Part shown: positions 43,934 to 52,773 of the stretch, one piece after another
Layout of the letters: every line of letters starts with the position of its first letter
Position numbering within the stretch: position 1 is the stretch's first letter
Origin: Bradyrhizobium macuxiense
GTDB taxonomy: Bacteria; Pseudomonadota; Alphaproteobacteria; Rhizobiales; Xanthobacteraceae
Direction: 5' to 3'
DNA: 64,000 nt
NCBI RefSeq assembly: GCF_007993935.1
Contig: NZ_VITY01000002.1
Coordinates: 310,001-374,000 of the forward strand
Program-made: the position numbers and the translations under genes
The notes under the pieces: model-generated
What the model was told of the DNA's origin: nothing
What the model saw: the letters and a program-made list of their open reading frames with translations, nothing else
Database searches by the model: none

Positions 43934-44653
43934 TCACTTCAGCCCGAAATAGGCGCGGTGCAGCTCTTCATTGCCGCTCATCTCGGCAACCGTGCCGGAG
44001 AAGCGGATGCGCCCGCCTTCAAGCACGAACACGCGGGTGGCAATCTCAAGGAAGCCGATATTCTGCTCGGCGATCAGGAGCGCCAGTCCGCGGCCCTGCA
44101 GGCTCGAGAGGGCGCGCAGCACCTCCTTGACGAACAGCGGCGACAGCCCGGCCGAGGGCTCGTCCATCACGAGTAGTTTCGGCTCGGCCGACAGCGCCTT
44201 GGCGATGCCGAGCATCTTGCGCTGGCCGCCGGAGAGGCTGGATGCCGGGTCGCGGCGCTTGTCGCGCAGCACCGGAAACAGGCTGTAGAGCTCGTCGACC
44301 CGCGCGCCCGGATTGGCATGGCCCAGCGCCTGCGCGCCGACCCGGATGTTCTCCTCGATCGACAGATCGGGAAATACCGCAAGCTCCGACATGTAGGTCA
44401 TGCCGCGCTTCATGCGATCCGAAGATCGCATTTTCGTGATGTCCTCGCCGCCGAGCCTGATGTGGCCGCTGCGGGCCTCGATCAGGCCGACCAGCGATTT
44501 CAGGAAGGTGGTCTTGCCCGCGCCATTGGCGCCGAGCAGCAGCACGGTCTCGCCGGGGCGAACGTCGAGATCGACGCCCCACAACACCTGCATGGTGCCG
44601 TAGCCGGCATCGACGCCCCTGGCGTCGAGAAGCGAAGCTGCATCAGTGGGCAT
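43934..44653 (-). CDS. LivF-type ABC transporter ATP-binding protein (second system)
   Basis: 239 aa. Walker A GANGAGKTT, signature LSGGQRKMLGIAKAL, Walker B LLVMDEPSAGLSP and LLIAEQNIGF are all present. It overlaps the LivG-type gene by 11 bases. It is the last transporter component, followed by the amidase gene. Confidence 0.92.
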   Translation of the reverse strand: MPTDAASLLDARGVDAGYGTMQVLWGVDLDVRPGETVLLLGANGAGKTTFLKSLVGLIEARSGHIRLGGEDITKMRSSDRMKRGMTYMSELAVFPDLSIEENIRVGAQALGHANPGARVDELYSLFPVLRDKRRDPASSLSGGQRKMLGIAKALSAEPKLLVMDEPSAGLSPLFVKEVLRALSSLQGRGLALLIAEQNIGFLEIATRVFVLEGGRIRFSGTVAEMSGNEELHRAYFGLK

Positions 44654-45371
44654 GCTCGCCTCCCAAAAACACTTCGATCACTTGCGGCTCGCGCACCGCG
44701 GTCGCAAGCGTGCCCTCGAAGATTTCCTTGCCCGCGTTGAGCACGATGACGCGGTCGGTGATCTGCTCGATGAAGCCCATCAGATGCTCGACTACGATGA
44801 TCGCCATGCCGGTCGCGGCCAGCGCCTTGATGCGGCCGGCGATCCAGTCGAGCTCCGCCGGGTTGAGGCCGGCCGCGAGTTCGTCGAGCAGCAGCAGCCG
44901 CGGCCGCGTCGCGAGCGCGCGGGTGAGATCGAGCATCTTCTGCTGCGCGCTGTTGAGATCGGCGGCGGGACGGTCGGCGACCTCCTTCAGCCGGTACTCT
45001 TCAAGCAATTCGGCAATCGACGGCGCACCGGTCGCGCCGCCATAGGCCAGCGCCACCTGGATGTTCTCGCGCACCGTGAGCGACAGGAACGGCTTCGGCA
45101 CCTGGAAGGTGCGGTTGATGCCGCGGTGAACCAGTTTGTGCGAGGCGACGCCGCCGGACGACACATTGTCGAACACGACCTCGCCGCCGTCGGGGGCATA
45201 GAGACCGGATATTACGTTGATCGCCGTGGTCTTGCCGGAGCCGTTCGGACCGACCAGGCCGAGGATCTCGCCCGGCACGACGTGAAAGCTCAGGCCGTCG
45301 AGCGCGTGGAAGCCGCCGAAACGCTTGACCAGCTTCGAGACCTCGAGGATGGGGGATTTCTCAGGGGACAT
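44643..45371 (-). CDS. LivG-type ABC transporter ATP-binding protein (second system)
   Basis: 242 aa with Walker A GPNGSGKTT, the LivG-style segment HRGINRTFQVPKPFLSLTVRENI, Walker B LLLLDELAAGLNPAE and VVEHLMGFI. The Walker B context reads DELAAG where many LivG proteins have DEPAAG. It is separate from the permease gene here, unlike the fused form in the first system. It overlaps the LivM-type and LivF-type genes by 11 bases each. Confidence 0.92.
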   Translation of the reverse strand: MSPEKSPILEVSKLVKRFGGFHALDGLSFHVVPGEILGLVGPNGSGKTTAINVISGLYAPDGGEVVFDNVSSGGVASHKLVHRGINRTFQVPKPFLSLTVRENIQVALAYGGATGAPSIAELLEEYRLKEVADRPAADLNSAQQKMLDLTRALATRPRLLLLDELAAGLNPAELDWIAGRIKALAATGMAIIVVEHLMGFIEQITDRVIVLNAGKEIFEGTLATAVREPQVIEVFLGGEHAH

Positions 45372-46281
45372 GCCACCCCCTGCGGGTTGCCAGCGACACC
45401 AGGCCTGCGGGCAGGAACAGCACGAGGCCCATGATCAGGAGACCATAGATCAGCTGGAAATATTGCGGCGTGGTGAAGCCGATCAGATTGTAGATGCCAT
45501 AGAGGATCAGGACGCCGACGATCGGTCCGCTGATGGTGGCGACGCCGCCGAACAGCGCGAACACGATCGCGAAGATCGAGAACTCGCCGGAGAACACGTT
45601 GTCCGGATAGAACACCGAAACGTACCAGGCGTAGATGCCGCCCGCGAGGCCGGCGACAAGCGCCGAGGCGAGCCAGGCGATCACCCGCATCTTGATGATG
45701 TTGACGCCGGCCATCGAGGCCGACACCGCATCTTCGCGCACGGCCTGCAGCGCAAGGCCAAACGGCGAGTTCTTCAGATACACCACCGCGCCGACCGTCA
45801 GCGCCATCACCACGACCGCGGCATAATACGCATGGGTCGGGTTGAACGTGCCGGTGAGCGAGACGCCGTAGGGACCCTTGGTGATCCCCTCCAGCGCCGG
45901 GTTGGCGACGAAGTGCAGCACCGCGAGCGACGCTGCGAGGTTCGCGATCGCGAAATACGCACCCGACAGCCGCAGCAGCGGCGTCAGCAACAGCCCGAGC
46001 AGGACCGCGACACCGCCGCCGACCAGCACGGCGAGCGGCGCCGGCGTCTGCAGATGCATCACCATGATGGCAAAGCCATAGGCGCCGGCGCCGAAGAAGC
46101 CGACATAGCCGAACGGCAGATAACCGGTGAAGCCATAGATGATGTTCACGCCTTGCGCGAGGATCAGGAAGATCACGAAGTTGAACAGCAGCAGATGGTT
46201 TTGATAGACGCCGGGCAGCAGTGCGAACACCACCACCAGCGGCGCCAGGATGAACAGCAGGTGTTTCGGGGCGTTATGCAA
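45361..46281 (-). CDS. LivM-type ABC transporter permease (second system)
   Basis: 306 aa with nine to ten hydrophobic segments, including VNIIYGFTGYLPFGYVGFFGAGAY and GAYFAIANLAASLAVL, and the cytoplasmic loop FGLALQAVREDAVSASMAGVN that contacts the ATPase. It overlaps LivH by eight bases. Confidence 0.92.
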   Translation of the reverse strand: MHNAPKHLLFILAPLVVVFALLPGVYQNHLLLFNFVIFLILAQGVNIIYGFTGYLPFGYVGFFGAGAYGFAIMVMHLQTPAPLAVLVGGGVAVLLGLLLTPLLRLSGAYFAIANLAASLAVLHFVANPALEGITKGPYGVSLTGTFNPTHAYYAAVVVMALTVGAVVYLKNSPFGLALQAVREDAVSASMAGVNIIKMRVIAWLASALVAGLAGGIYAWYVSVFYPDNVFSGEFSIFAIVFALFGGVATISGPIVGVLILYGIYNLIGFTTPQYFQLIYGLLIMGLVLFLPAGLVSLATRRGWHVP

Positions 46282-47197
46282 CGCGCACCCGCCTTCCGAG
46301 CAGACCGCTCGGGCGCAACAACAGGATCACGATCAACAACACAAAGGGCAGCAGGTCGGCCCAGGAACTGAGATAGGTCTGCACCAGCATGTAGCAGAGA
46401 CCATAGACGACACCGCCGAGCGCGGTACCGAGCGGATTGCCGAGCGAGCCCAGCACGACGATGGCAAACGACGTCACGGTCGCATCGGCGCCGAACGCCG
46501 GGGTCACCGAGCCGAACATGAAGGGCGCGAACACGCCGGCGACCGCCGCGATGCCCAGACCGATGCCGAACGCCGCCGCCGAGATGCGGTCGACATCGAT
46601 GCCGGTTGCCAAGGCTTCGTCGCGGCGCGACATCACCGCGCGGGTCAGGGTGCCGAGCCGCGTATGGTAGAGATAGAGGTAGACGAGCCCGATCGCGATC
46701 AGGCTGGTGATGGCCGCGATCACCCAGGGCGCGGGAAAGCCCTGGCCGAAGATCTGGATCGGCCCTGCCCCGCCGGCCTTGCCGCCGAACCACTTGACCT
46801 TGATGGTCGTGAACACGGTGCCGAGCAGCCGGCTCTGGATCGAGCGCTCGCTGGTGCCGGCGAAAATCGTGGTGACGGCTTCGATCACCTGCGACAGGCC
46901 GAAGAACAGGATGATCGACAGCATCTCCGGGTTGGCCGAGCCCTGCAGCCGCGGCACCAGCACCCAGTAAAGCAGCACGCCCGCCAGCACGAACACCACG
47001 AAGGCCAGCGGCACCGCGAACAGCGGGTCGATGCCGGCGACGCCGACCACGCCAAGCGCGATGAAGGCGCCCAGCATCAGGATGTCGCCATGCGCAAGAT
47101 TGACGATGCGCATGACGCCGAACACGAGATTGAGACCGATGCCGACCAGGCTGAAATACAGCCCGAACAGCACGCCGGCAACGAGCGCATAGGTCAT
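46274..47197 (-). CDS. LivH-type ABC transporter permease (second system)
   Basis: 307 aa permease with LVFGVMRIVNLAHGDILMLGAFIA near the N terminus and GSLGNPLGTALGGVVYGLCYML near the C terminus, both typical of LivH. It follows the binding-protein gene by 45 bases and overlaps livM. Confidence 0.92.
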   Translation of the reverse strand: MTYALVAGVLFGLYFSLVGIGLNLVFGVMRIVNLAHGDILMLGAFIALGVVGVAGIDPLFAVPLAFVVFVLAGVLLYWVLVPRLQGSANPEMLSIILFFGLSQVIEAVTTIFAGTSERSIQSRLLGTVFTTIKVKWFGGKAGGAGPIQIFGQGFPAPWVIAAITSLIAIGLVYLYLYHTRLGTLTRAVMSRRDEALATGIDVDRISAAAFGIGLGIAAVAGVFAPFMFGSVTPAFGADATVTSFAIVVLGSLGNPLGTALGGVVYGLCYMLVQTYLSSWADLLPFVLLIVILLLRPSGLLGRRVRVA

Positions 47198-47242
47198 GCT
47201 ACCGCTCGCCGCCGAAGGTTACGCTGCCGCACTTAACCTGCA

Positions 47243-48505
47243 TCACGGCGCCGGATAGATCGGCTTGCCGGTGGCGGTCTCGTGCGGATAGATCGAGACG
47301 AACTTGATGTGATCGTGCTCGTCGACCGTGAGCTGGCCGAGCGGCGTCAACTCGCCGATCTGGCCGCCGGTCTCATCCAGCGCGAAGGTGCCGTCCAGCG
47401 TCTTGAGCTGGCCGCTGAGCGAGAACACCGCACGGCGCAGCTCCATCTGGTCGAGGCTGGTCGCAACCGACAGCGTCTTCTCGATCACCAGCGCGGTGGT
47501 GTAGCCGGCCACCGCGTTGAAGCCGAACTCCATCTTGCCGTCGTTGTACTTCTTGGTCCACGCGGCGCGGAAATCCTTCATGTTCATCCCGAAATTGACG
47601 GGATAATCCAGCTCGGACGGCGGCACGTAGGTCCAGATGTGCTCGAGGCCCTTGGCGCCGACGTTCTTCTCCAGCAGCTCGGTCTCGAGGCCGGCATAGA
47701 TCGCGAACAGCATCTTGAACTTGGTGCCGACGTCCTGGACGTTGCGCAGGAAGGCGATGTCGTTCGGCGCATAGCCAAAGTGGATCACCGCGTCGGGATT
47801 GGCGTTGCTGATGTTGTTGATGATGACGTTGTAGTTGGTGGTCTCGGTCGGAACGCCCTGGTCGTAGACGATCTCGATCGGCGCACCGGACTCCTTGACG
47901 AACTTGCGGAACGCATTGGCCTGAGTGCCGGTGAACTCGTTGGTCGCGTAGAGGATCGCGACCTTCTTGATGCCGAGGCCGGGACCGTCGTGGCTGATGA
48001 AGTCAGCGACCGGCTTCGGCCAGATCGTCGACACCGGGTCGGCCATCAGCGCGATGTAGGGATTGTCCTTGGAGAAGAAGCTCGCGCCGGTGCCGGTCTG
48101 GTCGAACAGGAACATTTTGTGATCGCGCGCGATCGCAACCGCAGGCGCCGTCAGCACCGATCCGGAATCGGCGACCAGCAGGTCGACCTTATCCTGGGTG
48201 ACGAGCTGATTATAAAGCGTCGCGGCGGTCGCGGTGTTGCTCTGGTCGTCATAGGAGACGAGCTTGATCGGGATCTTCTTGTCGAACGCTTTCACGAAGA
48301 CGCCGCCCTCGGCGTTCTTCTGCTCGACCCACAATTTCAGCGAGCTGTAGACCGGCATCGAGATCGAGGCATAGCGCCCCGAGGACGCATAGAGCGTGCC
48401 GATCTTGATCTCCGACGGCGCGTCGGCGGCCACAGCCTGCGTAACGCTGGCCTGCGTGGCAAATGCGAGGCTGGCAGCGAGTGCCGCGCCGATGATCCTC
48501 AGCAT
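47243..48505 (-). CDS. Periplasmic solute-binding protein (second system)
   Basis: 420 aa type I binding protein. Sec signal (MLRIIGAALAASLAFATQASVTQAVA, cleavage before DAPSEIKIG). Mature start IKIGTLYASSGRYASISMPVYSSLKLWVEQKNAEGG fits the amide/amino-acid HAAT receptors. It is the first gene of the transporter-amidase-DUF2848 operon, divergent from the DUF35 gene. Ligand unknown; an amide is inferred from the amidase. Confidence 0.9.
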   Translation of the reverse strand: MLRIIGAALAASLAFATQASVTQAVAADAPSEIKIGTLYASSGRYASISMPVYSSLKLWVEQKNAEGGVFVKAFDKKIPIKLVSYDDQSNTATAATLYNQLVTQDKVDLLVADSGSVLTAPAVAIARDHKMFLFDQTGTGASFFSKDNPYIALMADPVSTIWPKPVADFISHDGPGLGIKKVAILYATNEFTGTQANAFRKFVKESGAPIEIVYDQGVPTETTNYNVIINNISNANPDAVIHFGYAPNDIAFLRNVQDVGTKFKMLFAIYAGLETELLEKNVGAKGLEHIWTYVPPSELDYPVNFGMNMKDFRAAWTKKYNDGKMEFGFNAVAGYTTALVIEKTLSVATSLDQMELRRAVFSLSGQLKTLDGTFALDETGGQIGELTPLGQLTVDEHDHIKFVSIYPHETATGKPIYPAP

Positions 48506-48725
48506 GATATTATCCTCCCGGGTATCTTGGATGTAGCTTGGACGCGGCCCTTCTACGCGCCGGACCGGAGCGACACAAGCATCGCGGCCTTAGCAATTGT
48601 GCGAGGGGCGGAATATGCGGCATGCGCCGGACACAGGCCGCTGCGCGCCGCATGGATGGACCGTTGACGGGACTTGGTCCGATGGCGCATCAAGACTGTA
48701 ATGATTTCGGGAGGAGACTATAGAC

Positions 48726-49139
48726 ATGGCCGAGCCCGCGCGCGCGAAACCAAAACCGACGCCTGAGACCCAGCATTTCTGGGACGGCACCAAGGCCGGC
48801 GAGCTGCGCCTGCAGCGCTGCGACGCCTGCGCCAATGTCTACTTTCCGCCGCGGCCGTTCTGCCCCTCCTGCGCCTCGCGCAAGGTCTCGGTATTCAAGG
48901 CCAGCGGCAAGGGTAAGCTCTACAGCTACGTCATCAACCATCGTCCCGCCGCACCCGGCTTCACGCCGCCCTATGCGATCGCCGTCGTCGAGCTCGACGA
49001 GGGCCCGCGCATGATGAGCAACATCATCGATTGTCCGCAAACGCCGGAAGCGCTCGAGCTCGACATGCCGCTCGAGGTCGCCTTCGAGGCGCTCGACGAC
49101 AAGATCACCCTTCCCTTGTTCCGTCCGGCGAAGGGGTAA
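48726..49139 (+). CDS. DUF35 Zn-ribbon/OB-fold protein
   Basis: 137 aa. Rubredoxin-like zinc ribbon (C32, C35, C46, C49) followed by an acyl-CoA-associated OB fold (KASGKGKLYSYVINHRPAAPGFTPPYAIAVVELDEGPRMMSNI). DUF35 proteins pair with thiolase-superfamily enzymes and are needed for their activity. A strong GGGAGGAG site precedes the ATG, and the next gene (the thiolase) starts four bases after its stop. Confidence 0.92.
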   Translation: MAEPARAKPKPTPETQHFWDGTKAGELRLQRCDACANVYFPPRPFCPSCASRKVSVFKASGKGKLYSYVINHRPAAPGFTPPYAIAVVELDEGPRMMSNIIDCPQTPEALELDMPLEVAFEALDDKITLPLFRPAKG

Positions 49140-49143
49140 CGCG

Positions 49144-50283
49144 ATGCGCAGGAACCAGGTTGCCGTCGTCGGTGCGGCTGAAACCACCGAACTCGGCGTC
49201 ATCCCGAACATGTCGCAGATCCAGCTGCACGCGGACGCGGCGCTGAATGCGATCGCGGATGCCAGCCTGAAGCTGTCGGACATCGACGGCTTCGCCACCG
49301 CGGTCGAGACCCCGCAGCAGATGGCGCACTATCTCGGCATCACGCCGACCTGGGTCGACGGCACCTCGGTCGGCGGCTGCTCCTTCATGCTGCACGTCCG
49401 CCACGCCGCCGCCGCGATCGAGGCCGGCCTCTGCAAGACCGTGCTGATCACGCACGCCGAGAGCGGCAAGTCGATGATCGGCAAGCAGCCGCGCTTCACC
49501 GCGCCCGACAGCCTCAACGGCCAGTTCGAGGCGCCGTTCGGCGTCTACGGGCCGCCGAGCATGTTCCCGATTCCGGTGCTGCGCTTCATGAAGACCCACG
49601 GCATCACGCATGAGCAGCTTGCAATGGTCGCCGTCGTGCAGCGCGAATGGGCGGCCAAGAATCCGCGCGCGACCATGAAGGATCCGATCACGGTCGCCGA
49701 CGTGCTGAACTCGCGGATGATCGCTTATCCGTTCCGCCTGCTGCAATGCTGCCTCGTCACCGACGGCGGCGGCGCGCTGATCCTCACTTCGGCCGACCGC
49801 GCCAAGGATTTCCCGCAAAAGCCGGTCTACATCCTCGGCACCGGCGAGAGCGTGGAAACGCCGATGGTCAGCCAGATGAAGACGTTCGACTCATCGCGCG
49901 CCTTCAAGGTGGCAGGTCCGCTCGCGTTCAAGGAGGCTGGCATCTCCCACAAGGACGTCGATCATCTGATGATCTACGACGCCTTCGCGCATCTGCCGCT
50001 GTACGGCCTCGGCGACCTCGGCTTCATGCCGCATGAGGAAACCGGCAAGTTCATCGCCGACGGCAACACCCGCCCCGGCGGCAAGCTGCCGCTCAACACC
50101 AATGGCGGTGGCCTGAGCTACATGCACTCCGGCATGTACGGCATGTACGCGCTGCAGGAGAGCGTGCGGCAGATGCGCGGCATCGCGCCGGCGCAGGTGC
50201 CGAACGCGAAGATCTCGGTCTGCCACGGCGTCGGCGGCATGTTCGCCGCGAGTGGCACGATCATCTTTACGAACGAGAAGTAA
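49144..50283 (+). CDS. Thiolase-family protein (SCP2-thiolase/Ltp-like)
   Basis: 379 aa member of the non-classical thiolase group that partners DUF35. Where thiolases carry the nucleophilic Cys in a CASG-type motif, this protein has SVGGCSFMLHVRHAAAAIEAG (Cys79), so a Cys is present but the surroundings are unusual. Other marks: VTDGGGALILTSADRA, HLMIYDAFAHLPLYGLGDLGF, LPLNTNGGGLSYMHSGMYG and CHGVGGMFAASGTIIF. Some DUF35-bound relatives (steroid Ltp2) are retro-aldolases rather than thiolases. The substrate is some acyl-CoA, unidentified. Confidence 0.87.
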   Translation: MRRNQVAVVGAAETTELGVIPNMSQIQLHADAALNAIADASLKLSDIDGFATAVETPQQMAHYLGITPTWVDGTSVGGCSFMLHVRHAAAAIEAGLCKTVLITHAESGKSMIGKQPRFTAPDSLNGQFEAPFGVYGPPSMFPIPVLRFMKTHGITHEQLAMVAVVQREWAAKNPRATMKDPITVADVLNSRMIAYPFRLLQCCLVTDGGGALILTSADRAKDFPQKPVYILGTGESVETPMVSQMKTFDSSRAFKVAGPLAFKEAGISHKDVDHLMIYDAFAHLPLYGLGDLGFMPHEETGKFIADGNTRPGGKLPLNTNGGGLSYMHSGMYGMYALQESVRQMRGIAPAQVPNAKISVCHGVGGMFAASGTIIFTNEK

Positions 50284-50290
50284 CCCAACC

Positions 50291-50394
50291 CGTCATTCCG
50301 GGGCGCGCAAAGCGCGAACCCGGAATCTCGAGATTCCCCGATGCGCAATTGCGCATCTGAGGTCTGGGTGCTTCGCACCATCCCGGAATGACGG
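50291..50394. repeat. Family B mosaic repeat (copy 2)
   Basis: Begins CGTCATTCCGGGGCGCGC and ends with its inverse (CCCGGAATGACGG), with inner inverted repeats GATGCGCAA-TTGCGCATC and a CTCGAG centre. Located between the thiolase and SDR genes inside the operon. Confidence 0.9.
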
Positions 50395-50414
50395 CCCCAA
50401 CAAGGAGAACCCAC

Positions 50415-51329
50415 ATGGCAAAATCACTGCAAGACAAGGTCATCATCGTCACCGGCGCGGGCCGCGGCATCGGCCGCGAGATCGCGCTGCTCTGCGCGGC
50501 GGAAGGCGCCAAGGTCGTGGTCAACGATCCCGGCGGCGCGGCCGACGGCGGCGGCTCGAGCGCGGCGCCCGCCGAAGAGGTGGTCGAGGAGATCAAGAAG
50601 CGCGGCGGCACGGCCGTTGCCAATTTCGAATCGGTGGCGGAAGCCATTCCGGCCAGCAAGATCGTGAAGACCGCGACCGATCATTTCGGCCGGCTCGACG
50701 GCGTGGTCAACAATGCCGGCATCCTGCGCGACATGATCTTCCACAAGATGAGCGTGGAAGCCTTCGAGGCCGTCATCAAGGTGCATCTGATGGGCTCGTT
50801 CTATGTCAGCCACGCCGCCGCGCGCATCTACCGCGAGCAGGAGTCAGGCTCGTTCGTGCACTTCACCTCGACCTCGGGCCTGATCGGCAATTACGGCCAG
50901 GCCAACTACGCCGCCGCCAAGCTCGGCATCGTCGGCCTGTCGAAGTCGATCGCGCTCGACATGGGCCGCTTCAACGTGCGTTCGAACTGCGTGTCGCCGT
51001 TCGCCTGGACCCGCATGATCGGCACCATCCCGACCGAGACCGATGCCGAGAAGGCGCGCGTCGAGAAGATCAAGCAGATGGGCCCGGAGAAGATCGCGCC
51101 GGTCTGCGCCTATCTGCTCTCGGACGCCGCCAAGGACGTCACCGGGCAGATCTTCGGCGTGCGCATGAACGAGATCTTCCTGTTCGGCCAGCATCGTCCG
51201 GTGCGCTCGGTGCATCGCGGCGAAGGCTGGACGCCCGAGACCATTGCGGAACACGGCATGCCGGCACTGAAGGGCTCGTTCGCCAAGCTCGACCGCTCGG
51301 CCGACGTCTTCAGCTGGGATCCGATCTGA
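50415..51329 (+). CDS. Short-chain dehydrogenase (3-hydroxyacyl-CoA type)
   Basis: 304 aa classical SDR. Start at ATG 50415, with AAGGAG upstream. NAD-binding TGAGRGIG (13-20), NNAGIL, and the active-site YAAAK with preceding Ser (FTSTSGLIGNYGQANYAAAK). The extra N-terminal segment PGGAADGGGSSAAPAEEVVEEIKKRGG and the long C terminus resemble the SDR domain of peroxisomal multifunctional enzyme 2, a 3-hydroxyacyl-CoA dehydrogenase. Together with DUF35-thiolase it suggests chain-shortening of a CoA ester. Confidence 0.9.
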   Translation: MAKSLQDKVIIVTGAGRGIGREIALLCAAEGAKVVVNDPGGAADGGGSSAAPAEEVVEEIKKRGGTAVANFESVAEAIPASKIVKTATDHFGRLDGVVNNAGILRDMIFHKMSVEAFEAVIKVHLMGSFYVSHAAARIYREQESGSFVHFTSTSGLIGNYGQANYAAAKLGIVGLSKSIALDMGRFNVRSNCVSPFAWTRMIGTIPTETDAEKARVEKIKQMGPEKIAPVCAYLLSDAAKDVTGQIFGVRMNEIFLFGQHRPVRSVHRGEGWTPETIAEHGMPALKGSFAKLDRSADVFSWDPI

Positions 51330-51499
51330 ACTTGTTCTGATCCTCGGATCGGATCTGACAGTTTTGTGAAAAAGTCGCCTCCGCAAAGCAGCGGGGGCGA
51401 CACACTCTTCGGTTGTTTCTTCATGGCGTGCCCGCATTGTGCCAGAATTGCGGGCGCATGATCGTCCTCCCCGATAACAAGAAACCTGGGAGGACTTTC

Positions 51500-52612
51500 G
51501 TGACAAATCCAAGCAACACAGAGCAACACGAGAGCGACGGAACGAAGGCGTTCGACCGTCGGACCATTTTGCGCGGCGCAACCGCGCTTGCTGCAACCGC
51601 GATGGCGGCGTCAGATGCATCCGCGCGCGACTACGGCCACAACGCGGAACCGCAGCGTTATCCCGATCCTGACATCGTCGTGATCGACGACAAGCGCTTC
51701 AAGGCCAAGGTCGGCAACACCGCGATCAAGCGGCTGTACACCGGCTGCCTGTGGGCGGAAGGCCCGGCCTGGAATGCGCAGGGCCAGTATCTGGTGTGGA
51801 GCGACATCCCGGCCAACCGGCAGTTGCGCTACCTCGACGATGACGGCCACATCTCCGAGCAGTTCCACAAGCCGTCGAACGAAGCCAACGGCTCGACCTT
51901 CGATTTCGAGGGCCGGCAGATCACCGCCGAACGCACGCGGCTGGTGCGCTACGAGCACGACGGAACCGTCACGTCCTTGGCAGAGCAGGTCAACGGCAAG
52001 CAGCTCAACGGGCCGAACGACATGGTGGTGCACCCGAACGACAAGTCGATCTGGTTCACCGATCCCGGCTACGGCGCGGTCTCGATCTATGAGGGCCAAC
52101 TGGCCAACACCGGATCGAAGCAGCCGTATCAGAAGGAAGCCGTCTATCGCATCGATGCATCGACCGGACAGATCACCAAGGTCTGCGACGAACCGTTCAA
52201 GCCGAACGGCATCGCCTTCAGCCATGACTACAAGAAGGTCTATGTCTGCGACACCGGCATCACGCATTATCCGAGCGCCAAGAACATCGTCTGGCAGTAC
52301 GACCTCAACGGCGACAAGCTCTCCAACCCGCGCACGCTGATCGACATGACGCTGGACGGCAAGTCGGGCTTCCCGGACGGCATGCGTGTCGACATCGACG
52401 GCAACATCTGGGTCGGCGCCGGCTGGGTCGGACCGGGCTATGACGGCGTGCAGGTGTTCGCACCCGACGGCCAGCGGATAGGCCAGATCCTGCTGCCGGA
52501 GACCTGCGCCAACCTCACCTTCGGCGGCAAGAAGCGCAACCGCCTGTTCATGACCGCGAGCCAGTCGCTCTATGCGGTGTATGTGGAGACCAGAGGCGCG
52601 CACAACTGTTGA
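51500..52612 (+). CDS. Tat-exported SMP-30/gluconolactonase-like protein
   Basis: 370 aa from a GTG at 51500, chosen for the strong GGGAGG site six bases upstream; upstream ATGs would give a leader without such a site. Tat signal DRRTILRGATALAATAMAA (19-37). The mature part is a six-bladed beta-propeller of the SMP-30/gluconolactonase family: metal Glu87 (LWAEGPAW), NGPNDMVVHPND and FPDGMRVDIDGNIWVG. It probably hydrolyses a sugar-acid lactone in the periplasm. A 170-base gap separates it from the SDR gene; an own promoter is likely. Confidence 0.9.
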   Translation: MTNPSNTEQHESDGTKAFDRRTILRGATALAATAMAASDASARDYGHNAEPQRYPDPDIVVIDDKRFKAKVGNTAIKRLYTGCLWAEGPAWNAQGQYLVWSDIPANRQLRYLDDDGHISEQFHKPSNEANGSTFDFEGRQITAERTRLVRYEHDGTVTSLAEQVNGKQLNGPNDMVVHPNDKSIWFTDPGYGAVSIYEGQLANTGSKQPYQKEAVYRIDASTGQITKVCDEPFKPNGIAFSHDYKKVYVCDTGITHYPSAKNIVWQYDLNGDKLSNPRTLIDMTLDGKSGFPDGMRVDIDGNIWVGAGWVGPGYDGVQVFAPDGQRIGQILLPETCANLTFGGKKRNRLFMTASQSLYAVYVETRGAHNC

Positions 52613-52624
52613 GGCAAACACGCT

Positions 52625-52746
52625 GTCGTCCCTGCGAAAGCAGGGACCCATAACCACCAGTGCCGATTGTTTTGAAAGGCTGGGGCTCCAGCTTCTCACA
52701 ACACAACCGGTCGTGGTTATGGGTCCCGGCGTTCGCCGGGACGACA
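52625..52746. repeat. Family A repeat pair (copy 4)
   Basis: Arms 52625-52658 (GTCCCTGC form) and 52713-52746 (GTCCCGGC form) in inverted orientation, between the convergent SMP-30-like and ppc genes. Confidence 0.9.
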
Positions 52747-52773
52747 ATGTGGCTGGCCGCTATTCCCCAGTAA

